From: Wuchereria bancrofti
Lineage: Eukaryota; Nematoda; Chromadorea; Rhabditida; Onchocercidae
Assembly (NCBI GenBank): GCA_005281725.1
Contig: SSBO01000012.1
Location: forward strand, 21,096,779-21,160,778
Direction of reading: 5' to 3'
Length of the DNA: 64,000 nt
The translations under genes were made by a program, and so were the position numbers. Positions 47,666 through 60,253 of this stretch are shown here, piece after piece (position 1 is the first letter of the stretch; each line of letters opens with the position of its first letter). A model generated the notes under the pieces. That model was not told the origin of the DNA, searched no databases, and saw nothing but the letters and a program-made list of their open reading frames with translations.

Positions 47666-48972
47666 CTAAGGATCAATAGAAGCAGATGCATGAGCTTCTG
47701 CTTTAGCACTTATTGGTTTGTTGCTATTCTTCCAACTATCCCAATTTCCACCACCTGAGCCACTTTTCCAACTTTTCCATTCACCTCGTTCACGGCCACC
47801 ATTACCTGGCTCATTACCATTGGCTACAAAAATACTAATTACAAAAGGTAAAAGTTGCAAAAAAAAAATTTTTTTGAATTCCAAAAATCTCCTTTGAAAT
47901 TTGCCAATATTTAATTAAAGTTTATTTTATATTAAAAAAAAAAAGGAATTTTATCGCTGATTAATTTGATATGAAAAAAAAAAAAAGCTCTATTCTATCT
48001 ATCACCGTTTATGCGATAATTAGTATGAACTATAAATTATCATAAAACATTTTTTTTCACAAACTTTAATGGTTCAAAAAGCAATTAAAGATAGAATTAC
48101 CAAAATTTCTCCGTTGTGATAGCTCGGTCTAAACTTTATTCTTTCAATTAAAAGTAAAATAATAGAGAATGGATTCAAATCTATCATAAAAATAAGCAAT
48201 GGAAAAAAAAAAAAAAAAAAAAGAAATGTTTGTAAAAGATTTCCAACCTTCCCATTTGCGCCAACCTTCTCCACCACCACTGTTCTTCCAGCTATTTGTA
48301 TTGATATTACCCCAGGAAATATAACTGCTTTCTGGCCCCATACCCACACCCATACCCATACCCATACCAATACTTAAATCATCCCCAAAATTAGCACCTT
48401 TATGTTTTCCCATACCAGTACCCCATTTACCCCAACTACGACTTCCACCATTACCCCATAACCATTTGCCTTTATCTGCTGTGTCCCATTTGTCACCTAA
48501 GGTTTGTTTCTTATTTAAAGCAGAATTCCCACCACTATTTCCAGACTGCCATGAATTTTGCCATCCATTTTCCACATATTTTCCACCATCATGATCAGAG
48601 CCAAACCCAACCCAACCTCTATGCATTCCAGTTCCACCCGATGGTAACTCACCGCTCCAATCTTGATTCCATTCCACTACAAATTTATTGATTGAAATTT
48701 ATCACAAATAATTAAACAACAAAAAATTCAACAATATGCAACTTTATCCAATATGTTTTTTCTTTTCTTTTCCTTTTTTTTTTAATTTCATTATATTTAT
48801 ATTTTTTTTAAAGATATGTTGCAAGAAATGAATGATACTTACTATAATGATAATATAAATTATGTTAATTTTGAAAAAAGAATAATGAAAAGAAACCTGA
48901 TGGATTAGTAGGAGCACATGTTGTCACCAATAAAACTAGAAAGAATACTGGAAAGAGCAAAAAAGAGTACAT
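47666..48972 (-). CDS. secreted Gly/Trp-rich protein, family not recognised
   Basis: Three exons, 220 aa: 48897-48972 (ATG at 48,972), 48248-48676 and 47666-47823 (stop TAG). Both introns are phase 1 and close exactly. Exon 1 is a signal peptide (MYSFLLFPVFFLVLLVTTC). The mature chain is dominated by Gly, Trp, Ser, Asn and Lys: WNQDWSGELPSGG, repeated GxxW/WxxW spacing such as WLWGNGGSRSWGKWG, an alternating GMGMGMGVGMG run, and WKSWKSGSGGGNWDSWKNS before an Ala-rich end. No cysteines remain after the signal. Such composition suggests a low-complexity extracellular, cuticle-like or adhesive material (inference). Just upstream of exon 3 the intron reads in frame as a second signal-peptide-like start (MEFKKIFFLQLLPFVISIFV at 47,884), so a short alternative product of 72 aa is conceivable. 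Confidence 0.8.
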
Positions 48973-51738
48973 GAAAAGAATGAAATTTTTACATGAAATA
49001 AGCTATTACTAGGTTTCATTTATATACGAAATGAAAAATTCGGTCACCGGAACTGGTTAGCTATTTTCCTCATAATATTTGCTTCGTTTTTTTTTTCCAA
49101 AGAATTTCTCATTTCTGTTAGAATCTCAAACTCTATTTTTCTTTTTATTAATTTCATTATAATTGCAATCCTTTTTTAAGAAAGTTATTTAAAAAAGAAA
49201 AAAAACAGGTAAATATTTTACTTAGAGAATGCATTAAGGTATAAGGAATTCAGATGTATTGGAACATTTTATAGGTTAGATTTTATAGGTCTTATAGGTT
49301 TTTTTTTTATAAAACGTATTTTATAGGTTAGAAAATATTTAATCTGTAGTTTTGGTTGTTTGTTTTGTTCTAGCGAATAACCAACCACGTGTACTACTAA
49401 ATTATTTTGCGTGACTTTTACGACATTTTTAAGTTTCATATTTCAAAAAAAAAAAAATTATTTTCAGTAAGCTAACTGATCTATTATTGTTTATTATGAA
49501 TTTGTTACTATCTGTTGAATGAATTGAATTTCATTGCTAGAAACTTTCCATTAGATCATACTGATCGATGCTTAAATTAAATATTTCTTACTCTACGACA
49601 ACTTGGATTGAGCTTATGAAACGATGGATGGAACATCGCTGAGTTTTATATTTGCAACAAATTTTGTAAAATTAAAAATTTCCAACTTTCCTTACAAATG
49701 TGATTGGATAGAGATATAAATTATGGCTTTGCATTTAAATTAGCATATCGCAAGTAGTTATTAATGATAATAACGGATATATATATTTGTTATAAAGATA
49801 AAATGATTCAAATTTTTAATTTAAATAATAAATTAAAAGATAAATTGTTGGAAGTTTACAAATACCATAGAATTATTTGATTTTGGAAATCATAAAATTC
49901 TTTCAAACTGATGCTAATAGATAGTTGTTTAATATGATAGGCTAATAATTACTTAATGAGTTTCAAATTATTACATACTGCTAAAAAATACATAAAAAAT
50001 TTATAATATGAAATGACGCCATTTCTCGGTTTCATCTTTCATATTATAAAATTATTACATGTAATTAAATCTCAATTTTAATCAATTTCTAACATACTAC
50101 TTCTCATTTTTGAATCAAACTTATTTTAAAAAAAATTTCTTTTTTTTTTTTTTGCAACAGATTTTATTAAAAAAACGGAAAAGGTAGAAGTGGTAAAATT
50201 ATTACATGAAAATGAAATGAGTGAATAATAGATGGATGGATAAATGAATGAGGTGTGAAACCAAGGCAACGAAGAATTCAGGTAAATTTAGTTTTAACAG
50301 CTTAGTTGATAAACACATAACACTTCTTATACCTTCTAAATACTTTTTTTTTTGAAAAAAATTTCATAAATTATAGTTATTGTTCTTATATTAGCTTAAT
50401 GGTACTATTGTTATTTTTATCATTGATAATTTTACTATTATTACTACTACTACTACTAATATTGTTGCTTTATTAATAAATGATAGGACAGAAAGTTTTA
50501 TACAAATAAATATTTAATTTTTAAACAAATATTTGTGAATAAATATTGTAGTTATTTCAGGGAACTGAATATACTCATCCACTTCACAATTATAATTTCT
50601 CATTCAGTTTTATTTCTCAATTTATTTTATTAAGCTGTATTTATTATTTTATTTTATTTTTTTTTTTTGAAATTCGAAAAGATATGTTTTTAGAAAAAAG
50701 CATTTTGCTTTATTTCCTAATAATAATGCTTTTAGAAATATGTTTCAGTACAGTTTTCTATAAAAATTTTACAATTTCAGAATTATGAGTGGAAAAAGAA
50801 AATATTTTTGACACATACAATCAGAGAGAAATAATTTTTTTTCTTTTCATTTGCTGAAATAAATTTCTTTTTTTCTTTTTTTTTTTTTGAAAAAAAGTTA
50901 TAATTCTTAACATTCTTTATGAACAAAATCATTTGAATCAATATGAGAAGAAAACGATATAAGCAAAATATCTCAGAAAATCACAAAATATTGTATTACT
51001 CAAAGTAATATGCAAAGTTTTTATTCCATTTCAAATTCTTTTAAAGAAATATTAAATTGTAAAAGAATTTTTACTGCTAATAACTGCTAAATTTACTTAT
51101 ATATAATCTATTCAAAGGAAATATTTGAATCGACAAAAAACTGCTTGAATTCACGGTACTTTTCAAATTCTTCCATCAATGGTTTTTTTTTTTTTTTTTT
51201 GTGGCTTATTATCAAGAATTTGGAAATTCAGAATTGATTCATCAATCTTCTTGCATTCAAAATGTTTCATACCAGTAAAAAGAAAAATTAGAGAAGGAAG
51301 AAGGAGAAAAGAGAGATAAAAGGAAAAAGAAATAAAATGTTCAAACAATGAATTTATTCGTAATTTCTTTTTTTTTTTTTAAATGAATACGTAATTCATT
51401 CCTAATTCGTTACATTCCATTATAAAATACTAAAAGAAATATTAAAAAAAGTAAAAACTAATGATCAAAGTATTAAAAAGAATAAACAAGTTTTTCTGTT
51501 GCTACTCTTATACCTTTAAAAATTTTAAAACTGTAATTTTTATTATCATCAGAAAGTGAATGAAATTTGAATAGTTTTTTTCTTTTCAATTGTAACACAA
51601 TAAAAAGCTGACATAAAGCGCTTTTTGACAACAACTGAGAAAATAATGCAAATTATAGGTCATTAACTAATAATTAAAATTTAAAAGAATTTAAAATATA
51701 TTTTAAAATTCGCCTATTTCAAGCTAACATTTTTGCAG
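48973..51738. other. intergenic, nothing recognised
   Basis: Very AT-rich, with long poly-T tracts and a (TAC)n-like run at about 50,440. No open frame has splice or composition support. Confidence 0.5.
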
Positions 51739-53196
51739 ATGGGAAATTATTGGATCAGCAAAGATTGTTGTCATTTTGAGCGTTTGCCAACTGTTTATTT
51801 CACAGTATTAACTATACAAGCTATTGCAATTATGCAAGCTACCGCTTTTCTTCTTTTTAGTTATTTACGAGGTGTGAAAAAAAAAAAAAAAAGAAAAGCA
51901 CTTATTAAAGTTAAATTTTTTTTTTTTAATCTTTGTTAAATGCAAATTCATAGAACGAAATGCAAATTAATTACATAATATATACATATATGGAAAAGTA
52001 AGTGATAAAAACTAGGTAAAATTTAATTGAAATAAGAATTTATTCTTAATTCATATTTTTAACTTCTGAGAATTAACAACTTTTTAGATGTAGAAATATA
52101 TTCTACAATATATGATAATTTGAAATATGCGTTACATTTCGACTGTTTCATACCTTTTATCATTATACAGGTAATCTTTCATTATATTAGTTAAAAAAAA
52201 AAACTTCCCTAATAAGTATGAATAACTTTTTTTTTTCTTTTTTAGAATCGAATAATAATTTATTAAAATTTGTCAAAATATATTTTCAATTTGAAAAATG
52301 TAAAATTGTTTGCAGCTTTCATGGTTCATTAGTGCTATTGCTACAGTATATTCAGTACAAAAGATAATACCATATCTGATGCTTCCACACCTTTTCATAT
52401 CATTATTTTTATTATTTGTAACAGTATTATTTATCATATTAACAGCTTATCATATAATTACAGGTTAATTCAATTAATATTTTTAACAGTTTTAATCATT
52501 TTTAGCTAAAAATATTATCACAATTGTATTGTTTTATCAGTTTTTTTTTATTTTTTTCTAAAAATAGATTAAAGTTAAATTTATATAATAAGAATAATAC
52601 TTACATAGGTGTACAGTTTAATTCTTTCTTGATGCTTCTACTACTATTGCTGAGCCTTTACTCAGTTGGCGCATTGTATTCGATTTATTTGACATTATCA
52701 TATTTTCGCTTACTTATGAGCAAAAGAAAATCAATTATCAATATTGCTGGAAAGAATATTCGAAAGGGTCAATTTTATTCATATATATAAATTATTAAAG
52801 CAATTTCTAATACTTTTTAAAAAATTAATATGAAATGAAATTATCATTTCAGCTTATCATGATTTTATTTATTTTTTTTATCATGATAATAGTAAAATTA
52901 TAACTCAATAAAAGCTAATGTTATTAAAACAAAAAAAATTCATAAATGAATTAGTCTTTAATTGAAAAGATATTGATCTGATGCTAATGCAAATCAAATT
53001 TTAAAGTAAATTGCAATTAATATTTCATTTCCTGAGAATATTCAATTCTTCAAGTAATTATCATTCTATTATCATTTTAAAGGACATTACAGAAGCTTTA
53101 GTGGATGAAGCGTTATCGATAAGCAACTCAATATCTTATAGCAGACGACCAACTGTTATTATCAGCGATGATTATTTACATATGCTTCATCGATAG
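51739..53196 (+). CDS. four-helix membrane protein, family not recognised
   Basis: Five exons, 208 aa: 51739-51871, 52088-52170, 52316-52463, 52609-52767 and 53093-53196 (stop TAG). Phases close at each junction. The ATG sits immediately behind a strong acceptor (tttttgcag), as expected for a trans-spliced first exon. Four hydrophobic segments follow a short Cys-containing N-terminus (MGNYWISKDCCHFERLPT): YFTVLTIQAIAIMQATAFLL, FDCFIPFIIIQLSWFISAIA, FISLFLLFVTVLFILTAYHI and FLMLLLLLLSLYSVGALYSI. The tail is cytosolic and Arg/Ser-rich (SISYSRRPTVIISDDY). This is the layout of small nematode four-pass proteins, but there is no tetraspanin CCG loop, so no family is claimed. The donor at 52,767 (G|gtcaat) is weak; without it the protein would end at 52,790 with QFYSYI. 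AATAAA follows at 53,212-53,217. Confidence 0.68.
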
Positions 53197-53211
53197 TTAT
53201 AAATTTCATAA

Positions 53212-53217
53212 AATAAA
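53212..53217 (+). terminator. polyadenylation signal AATAAA of the four-helix protein gene
   Basis: AATAAA 16 bases past the stop codon at 53,194-53,196. Confidence 0.55.
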
Positions 53218-56200
53218 ATTTGCATATGTGAATTAGAAACTTTTCAATTGTAGCATTTGTCAACATTTCTTCTTTCAATTCATTTCAAAAAAAATCTGAT
53301 CTGTTTTTCTTTTTGCAAAGCAGAGAAACTATCAATAAAAAAAAAAATTCTTTATCAACAGACTTTTCTGATTTACTTTTGCAAATATAAAACAGAAATT
53401 GTACAAAAGTAAAAATGTTTAGCCCACACTTTTTTTTTGTGGATAAATTATAAAATTTAAACAATTTGTATTAAATCTCTATTATTACTTGTTATTATTT
53501 ATTATTAATATTAATGCTATTATTGTTATTGTTATTATTTTAAGTTTTAGGTGTTGAATGGTCCGAATAATTTGGAAATCATATTTAAAAAATACTGAAT
53601 AGAATTAAATTCAAATGATAAACGATTAACGAATAAATTTTTAATATAAACTATTACTCATACTTCTTTCATTGTACAAACAGCTTATATCATTTAATTA
53701 TTTCTTGTTTCTTTTCATGTTGGCGCAAATTAAGTTTTTCATTTCAAATATATAAGTTTCGAGTTACAACCTTATTCGAAATATTACATACTTTTTTTCA
53801 AAAAAATTGATATACGTAACAAAAACGTCAAAAAATTGTTAACGTAATAATTAATCAAATGAAAGGAGTTGCTATGGATATATAATCATCAGATTCAGAT
53901 AGGTAATTAGCTATCTGAATATAAGTTTACTTTTAAATGCATTGAAAAGAATCTTAAAGTCTGTCTCATATTAAAATTTAATGATAAAATTTAATAATAA
54001 CAGCAATACATTAGCTAAATATGTGACAAATTAGAAAATGGAAAAACAAAAGTATAAACTTATCGGTTGCCAATTATCAATTTTCACTTACTATCTTTAA
54101 TAAATATACAAAGAATTAGCAGAGAAAAAGAAATAATCATGAATTTGCTTAAAAAAAAAAACAAAAACAAAAATTGATTTCGACCTGGATAACCCCTTTA
54201 AAAACAAAGAATCAAAAATTCGATATTTTCTTCTATGTGTAATTCATCAGGTATGTGTCTCTTATCACATTATCAGGTATCATATTACCTCAAACTATTC
54301 AGGTATGTGCTTCTTATCACATTTTCACATTAAATAATAATAATGTGTTAAATTCAAACTGTAAAAGTAAAATTTTTAGAGAATCGTAAATCAATCAATA
54401 ATGCATCATAGAGTATTACAATTGTAAAATTCTGTTGAATACATTTTCACTGGCGTTGTTTGCTTGAGAAAGTGTACAATAAGTTTTAAAATGTAATATT
54501 AGAGAAAATGTAAGAATCAATATTTGAGTGAATTAAACAATCTACAAACTACCTGAAAGATTAAACTATTAATTAATTAATTTATTTTTAAATTAACACC
54601 AAAACTGTTTTGCTTCATCATTTTGCTATCATTTGATTGATTATTCTCAATGGAAACCATTTGATAAATGCTACTAGGATTTCGCGATACAATCTAACAT
54701 ATAAACCTGTGCTATTCAATTCAATCAATCAATTAATTAATTATATCAATTATAAACATTTCAGTTCCATTAAAAAGAACAGATATCAGACAATATTTTT
54801 TTTTTGCAAGATGAGAATTTAGACAATAATGAGTAAATTAAAATATTTTAATAATTAATCAATAATATGATATCAATAAGACATTTTTTTACAAGAAATG
54901 AAAATTTGAATTGAAAAAACTGTAAACCCAATGCAATGTGTTTTCATTTCGATGGCTAAGCGCAATAAGTGAAAACAAATAGCGCTTCTCCTCCAAAGTG
55001 AAATAAAAAAACTGTATGAAAAGAGAGACGAGAATAATTCTCTCTTTTGTCCATTCTTCATGAATCGATATGTCTCCATTTCGGCGCATTTTTCTTTCTC
55101 GAAATTAATCATTCAGTTTTTATTGCTGTAATTTTCTTTTTTCCTTTTTTTTTTTGTCGTTATTTTTCGAGATTAGAAGTAGGCCACTTTCTAATCCGAA
55201 ATGAAATTTGACCAATTGCGCCTATCCACTAATATCCATTTGCATTCTTTGTTGATTAAAAAAATTGAATTTTAGCTTACTAATGAAACTGTTGGAAAAT
55301 TTTCAAAATTCCACTATATATATGTTAAAGTAAAATTTTCAATTAAAGAATAAAAAGAAATAATTGAAATGTATTCTAACCCAAATATTATTGATTATTT
55401 CTTTAAAATTTTTGTTTTTAATCGAACTGATTAATAACTAACTGCAAATTATTCCATCCAAAATAAAAAACATTCAGGCATTTCAGCTGTATAAACTGCA
55501 ATTTGTTTTTTCTTTTTCTTTTCATTCATTCAATTCTATCAAATTACTCTTTTTTTTTTTCATCTTTACATTTATTATAAATCAATTTCATGAATAATTT
55601 TAATGTAAGTTTAATTTTTCGATATTTTAACAAATTATCTCTTTTAGAGGTAATTACCTCAACGTATGATAATGTCATCCCTCTTTAACAATACCAATTT
55701 TTATGAAGGTATCAAAGGGAATAGAATTTTACGCTGATAACTTGAAGAGCTCTATCATTTTGCATTTAACTAGTTTTAACTATGTGATATTTGATATCTG
55801 ATTACATAGCTAACTGATAAAGCAAACAATTAACATAAACGAAAAAGCCATTTCATCTAGCATTACTTATTAAATTAACCTATAATGGACAATGAAGTAT
55901 TTCAGGTTAAACCTAGTATAATACAAGAGAATCCTTAAGAAATTATCACCTAAATTTGCAATTTATCACTAAACTGCTTACATTCATCCACGCAAATTAA
56001 CCTAATATTATTCACTTTTTTCTGAAATTAAGTAAATTTAGTAAATTGTAGTAAATTTCGAGATATCACTTTTGTTTTTTTTTTCTTTCTTGGACATTTA
56101 AATAAGCAATAAAAATTATGCAAATCAATCATTTCAGTATATAAATAATATTTCATTTTCATTTACATCAAATAAGGTAGAGATGAAAATTATTGTATGA

Positions 56201-56488
56201 AATATCAAAAAAGAATAGTACAAAATGATAATCTAAGCTAATCATCAATTTTAATTAGAATAACAAATTGATATTGAAAAAGAATGCTAAATCATTTCAA
56301 TTATTATTGAAATGAAGTAACTGAGTAAATTTCTTTTCATTGATACAAATTAAATTTTCTTGAAATGAAACTCAACAAATTTTCTTTCTCTTTCTCTTTC
56401 TCTCTCTCTCGAAAAAAAAAAAATCTGGCTAGCCACAGAGTATCAAAAGCAATTCTTGCTAGTGTTCTTTGATGATAAAATAGTTTAA
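53218..56488. other. intergenic, nothing recognised
   Basis: AT-rich. A slightly GC-richer patch at about 54,940-55,090 includes overlapping short open frames with no support. Confidence 0.5.
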
Positions 56489-57654
56489 GGATGAATAATA
56501 GATTAATTGATTGATGGAGAAACTTTGTTATTTTGTCTTCCGACGGCCAACTATGCTAACTTTCATCTTCGCTTCTTAAGTAAGTAAGTATGTGTGTATG
56601 TGTGTGTATGTGTATGTGTGTGTATGTGTGTGTGTCTGTTTGTATTGCATTTCAAACTGCAACTTTCATCTCATATCAGTTGTTTCCTTTAGATATTTGC
56701 CATTTAGTTATTTTGTAATGAAAGAATTTTAGAAATCAATTCTTTTTCATTTTTAGTAAATAATTTCAAATGAATTTTTCCTTTCTCATTACTATTTTTT
56801 TCATATTTTTCTTTTTTTTTTTTGTTCACTTTAATTAAATTAAAATAATATGCTAATGCATTTGATGACAAATTAGTGGACATGCTAAAGGATAATGTAA
56901 AATTTCAGATATAATCAAAAATAATAGTCAGAAAAAGGAGAAAAAAAATAAATAAATAAACTAATGTTAATAGTTTAAAAATAATTGATAAATTCAACAG
57001 ATGGTATTAAAGCAATAGTTTAGTCATATCAAAATTTTCGTAGTCTTTTTCAAAAATATATAAATAATCATTTTTTTTTTAGCGTGAAATTGAGATGAAC
57101 GCATTGATAATCAAATCGATGAAGCGCTCTATTGTTATACACTTTTAGTTTATGCTATTTTTCTCATTTCATTCCATTTTTTTTTTTCGAAAATTATTTC
57201 TAAAATTAGACAATTTTCATTTTTAATCTCTTTCTCATGAATTGCTCCAATTCATTAAGTATATATGGCCTAGAAATAACAAGCCAAATTATCCTTAAAA
57301 TAATGCCCATAGAGAAAAAAAATAAATTCATTTAAGTTTTCTCTACCACTAGAAAGTAGCCATTAGTCATCCTTGTAGCTTTGTTACAGTTTTTGTTTAC
57401 AAAACTTTTTAAATCTTTAATCTTTAAATTTTTAAGTCATAAATCTTTTAAGCTTTATCTTTCTTTTTGGTGTCGCAAATGCAAATTTATTAAAAGAAAC
57501 TAATTATATTGTTTTATTAGTGAGAGTCTAATTATTAATTAAAAACTATTATGTATGCAAATATTAGTTTCATTCTATTAGTTCACGAGACATTTTGCTT
57601 AATTTAATTAAATTCTTTCACTTATTTAAACTACCAATGCAGAAAAAAAAAAAA
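56489..57654 (+). repeat. direct duplication, copy 1 (1,166 bp)
   Basis: Almost identical to 57,656-58,846. It starts ggatgaataatagattaattg, includes a (TG)n microsatellite at about 56,585-56,640 and ends in a poly-A run that abuts a single N. It contains no gene. Confidence 0.95.
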
Positions 57655-57655
57655 N
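57655..57655. other. single ambiguous base (N) at a probable assembly join
   Basis: The only non-ACGT base noticed in the window. It lies exactly between the two copies of the direct duplication. Confidence 0.95.
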
Positions 57656-58846
57656 GGATGAATAATAGATTAATTGATTGATGGAGAAACTTTGTTATTT
57701 TGTCTTCCGACGGCCAACTATGCTAACTTTCATCTTCGCTTCTTAAGTAAGTAAGTATGTGTGTATGTGTGTGTATGTGTATGTGTGTGTATGTGTGTGT
57801 GTCTGTTTGTATTGCATTTCAAACTGCAACTTTCATCTCATATCAGTTGTTTCCTTTAGATATTTGCCATTTAGTTATTTTGTAATGAAAGAATTTTAGA
57901 AATCAATTCTTTTTCATTTTTAGTAAATAATTTCAAATGAATTTTTCCTTTCTCATTACTATTTTTTTCATATTTTTCTTTTTTTTTTTTGTTCACTTTA
58001 ATTAAATTAAAATAATATGCTAATGCATTTGATGACAAATTAGTGGACATGCTAAAGGATAATGTAAAATTTCAGATATAATCAAAAATAATAGTCAGAA
58101 AAAGGAGAAAAAAAATAAATAAATAAACTAATGTTAATAGTTTAAAAATAATTGATAAATTCAACAGATGGTATTAAAGCAATAGTTTAGTCATATCAAA
58201 ATTTTCGTAGTCTTTTTCAAAAATATATAAATAATCATTTTTTTTTTAGCGTGAAATTGAGATGAACGCATTGATAATCAAATCGATGAAGCGCTCTATT
58301 GTTATACACTTTTAGTTTATGCTATTTTTCTCATTTCATTCCATTTTTTTTTTTCGAAAATTATTTCTAAAATTAGACAATTTTCATTTTTAATCTCTTT
58401 CTCATGAATTGCTCCAATTCATTAAGTATATATGGCCTAGAAATAACAAGCCAAATTATCCTTAAAATAATGCCCATAGAGAAAAAAAAAATGTCCCAAA
58501 GTCTTAGTCATTTTTAAATTCATTTAAGTTTTTTCTACCACTAGAAAGTAGCCATTAGTCATCCTTGTAGCTTTGTTACAGTTTTTGTTTACAAAACTTT
58601 TTAAATCTTTAATCTTTAAATTTTTAAGTCATAAATCTTTTAAGCTTTATCTTTCTTTTTGGTGTCGCAAATGCAAATTTATTAAAAGAAACTAATTATA
58701 TTGTTTTATTAGTGAGAGTCTAATTATTAATTAAAAACTATTATGTATGCAAATATTAGTTTCATTCTATTAGTTCACGAGACATTTTGCTTAATTTAAT
58801 TAAATTCTTTCACTTATTTAAACTACCAATGCAGAAAAAAAAAAAA
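57656..58846 (+). repeat. direct duplication, copy 2 (1,191 bp)
   Basis: Near-perfect copy of 56,489-57,654. The main difference is an extra segment of about 25 bases (tgtcccaaagtcttagtcat and following) near 58,491-58,515. Copy 2 runs on into unique sequence without a break. Confidence 0.95.
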
Positions 58847-60253
58847 CGACAAAAAGAAGTGATTTCATTAATTATACAAAAGTTCTTGTATTTAAATTCA
58901 CTTAAAAATTTAACAATTTACTTTAAGAATTACTATTTCAAACTTGAATTTATTATTTCTTTATTAGCATTAAACTTCATTTTATATGTCGACAACACTG
59001 TTATGTAAATAATGAAATCACTTTTTCTTGCTAAACTTTTTTATTTTCCTTTTCTTTTCTTTTTCTCACTTCTTTTTTTGGTAATATTTTCTTCTTTCTT
59101 TTTTTTTTCAATTCCTCTTATTAAATTTAACAAAAAATATTTTCAAACTTTTTTCTTTTCATAATAATAAATTATGAAAGTTCATACTAACATTATGCTA
59201 TAAACTGCTAATGATTATAAGGAATTTTCAATTTTTCTTCTTCTTTTGTAACATTTTTCCTATGCAAACATTTTCAGTAAAGAAATGGAATAAAAAAAAA
59301 AAAAAAAATTTCTATAAAGAAATGAAATTTTGATAGTATTTGAAGCTATTCAATATTAACTGATAAATAAATTTAATCTCTAAGAAAATTTAAATTTATA
59401 TCTTTTGCATATAACATAAAAGTTTTTTACAATCGATGAAATATTATCATTACTACTTACAATATGAAAACAACAATTTTTTTATTATTTATTTGATAAT
59501 AATTATCAGATTTCTTTTTTTTAATTTACTGATAATGATTATTTGATAATTTTTTTTTAAAAAGTGCTCTTTCGTGGTAAATTAGAACAAATTAAATGAG
59601 AAAGGAATGATTGTTGTAACAATGAGTTGCTAAATTTAATGAATTCGACGATATGAATTGCTTCCGTTGCTAATTTTACTTGCTGTTAGCTTTTTAGTTT
59701 TAGATAAACAGAAGTTACAGAAGAAATCTATTTGAATTCTTTTGCTCTTATACCACTTCAAATTTTCTTTTCTAAATTTTCCTTTTTTCTGACTCTCAAA
59801 TTACTCTTTTGATTTTAGTTTTGATTAGACAAATAAAATTTCTATACTTAATTAAATCAATCTTTGGCTCTAATGTTTGCTAATGTTCTAAACACTAAAT
59901 TTGAATTTATTCATCTAATTGACTAATTAACTAAGATTAATTTAATTTAAATTGAAATGGAAAGTTTGACAAAAAAAAATGCATGAAATGTTCAATTTCT
60001 TCTTTATTAAATCTTAATAAATCTTCAAATGTGAAAAGTCAATTTCATTTGTCACATTACTGTAAATTGTTCTTGTCATATTGTTTCATGCATTTATTTG
60101 ATAAAATATTTCAAACAAATCATTGAATAGCATTTGTGATTAATAAATTGTCTAAGTGGAATAAAATGAATTAATTATCTTATCAGATGCAAATTGATAA
60201 TAAAATATGGTATATTTACAATCTGTACGCCATATATGCATGTTGCAGGAAGA
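58847..60253. other. upstream region of glycogenin
   Basis: AT-rich, no gene seen. A possible spliced-leader acceptor (catgttgcag) ends at 60,248, five bases before the glycogenin start codon. Confidence 0.5.

Noticed and set aside
54873..55112. two overlapping minus-strand frames (79 and 66 codons)
   Set aside because: Same DNA in two frames, with no coding bias or homology.
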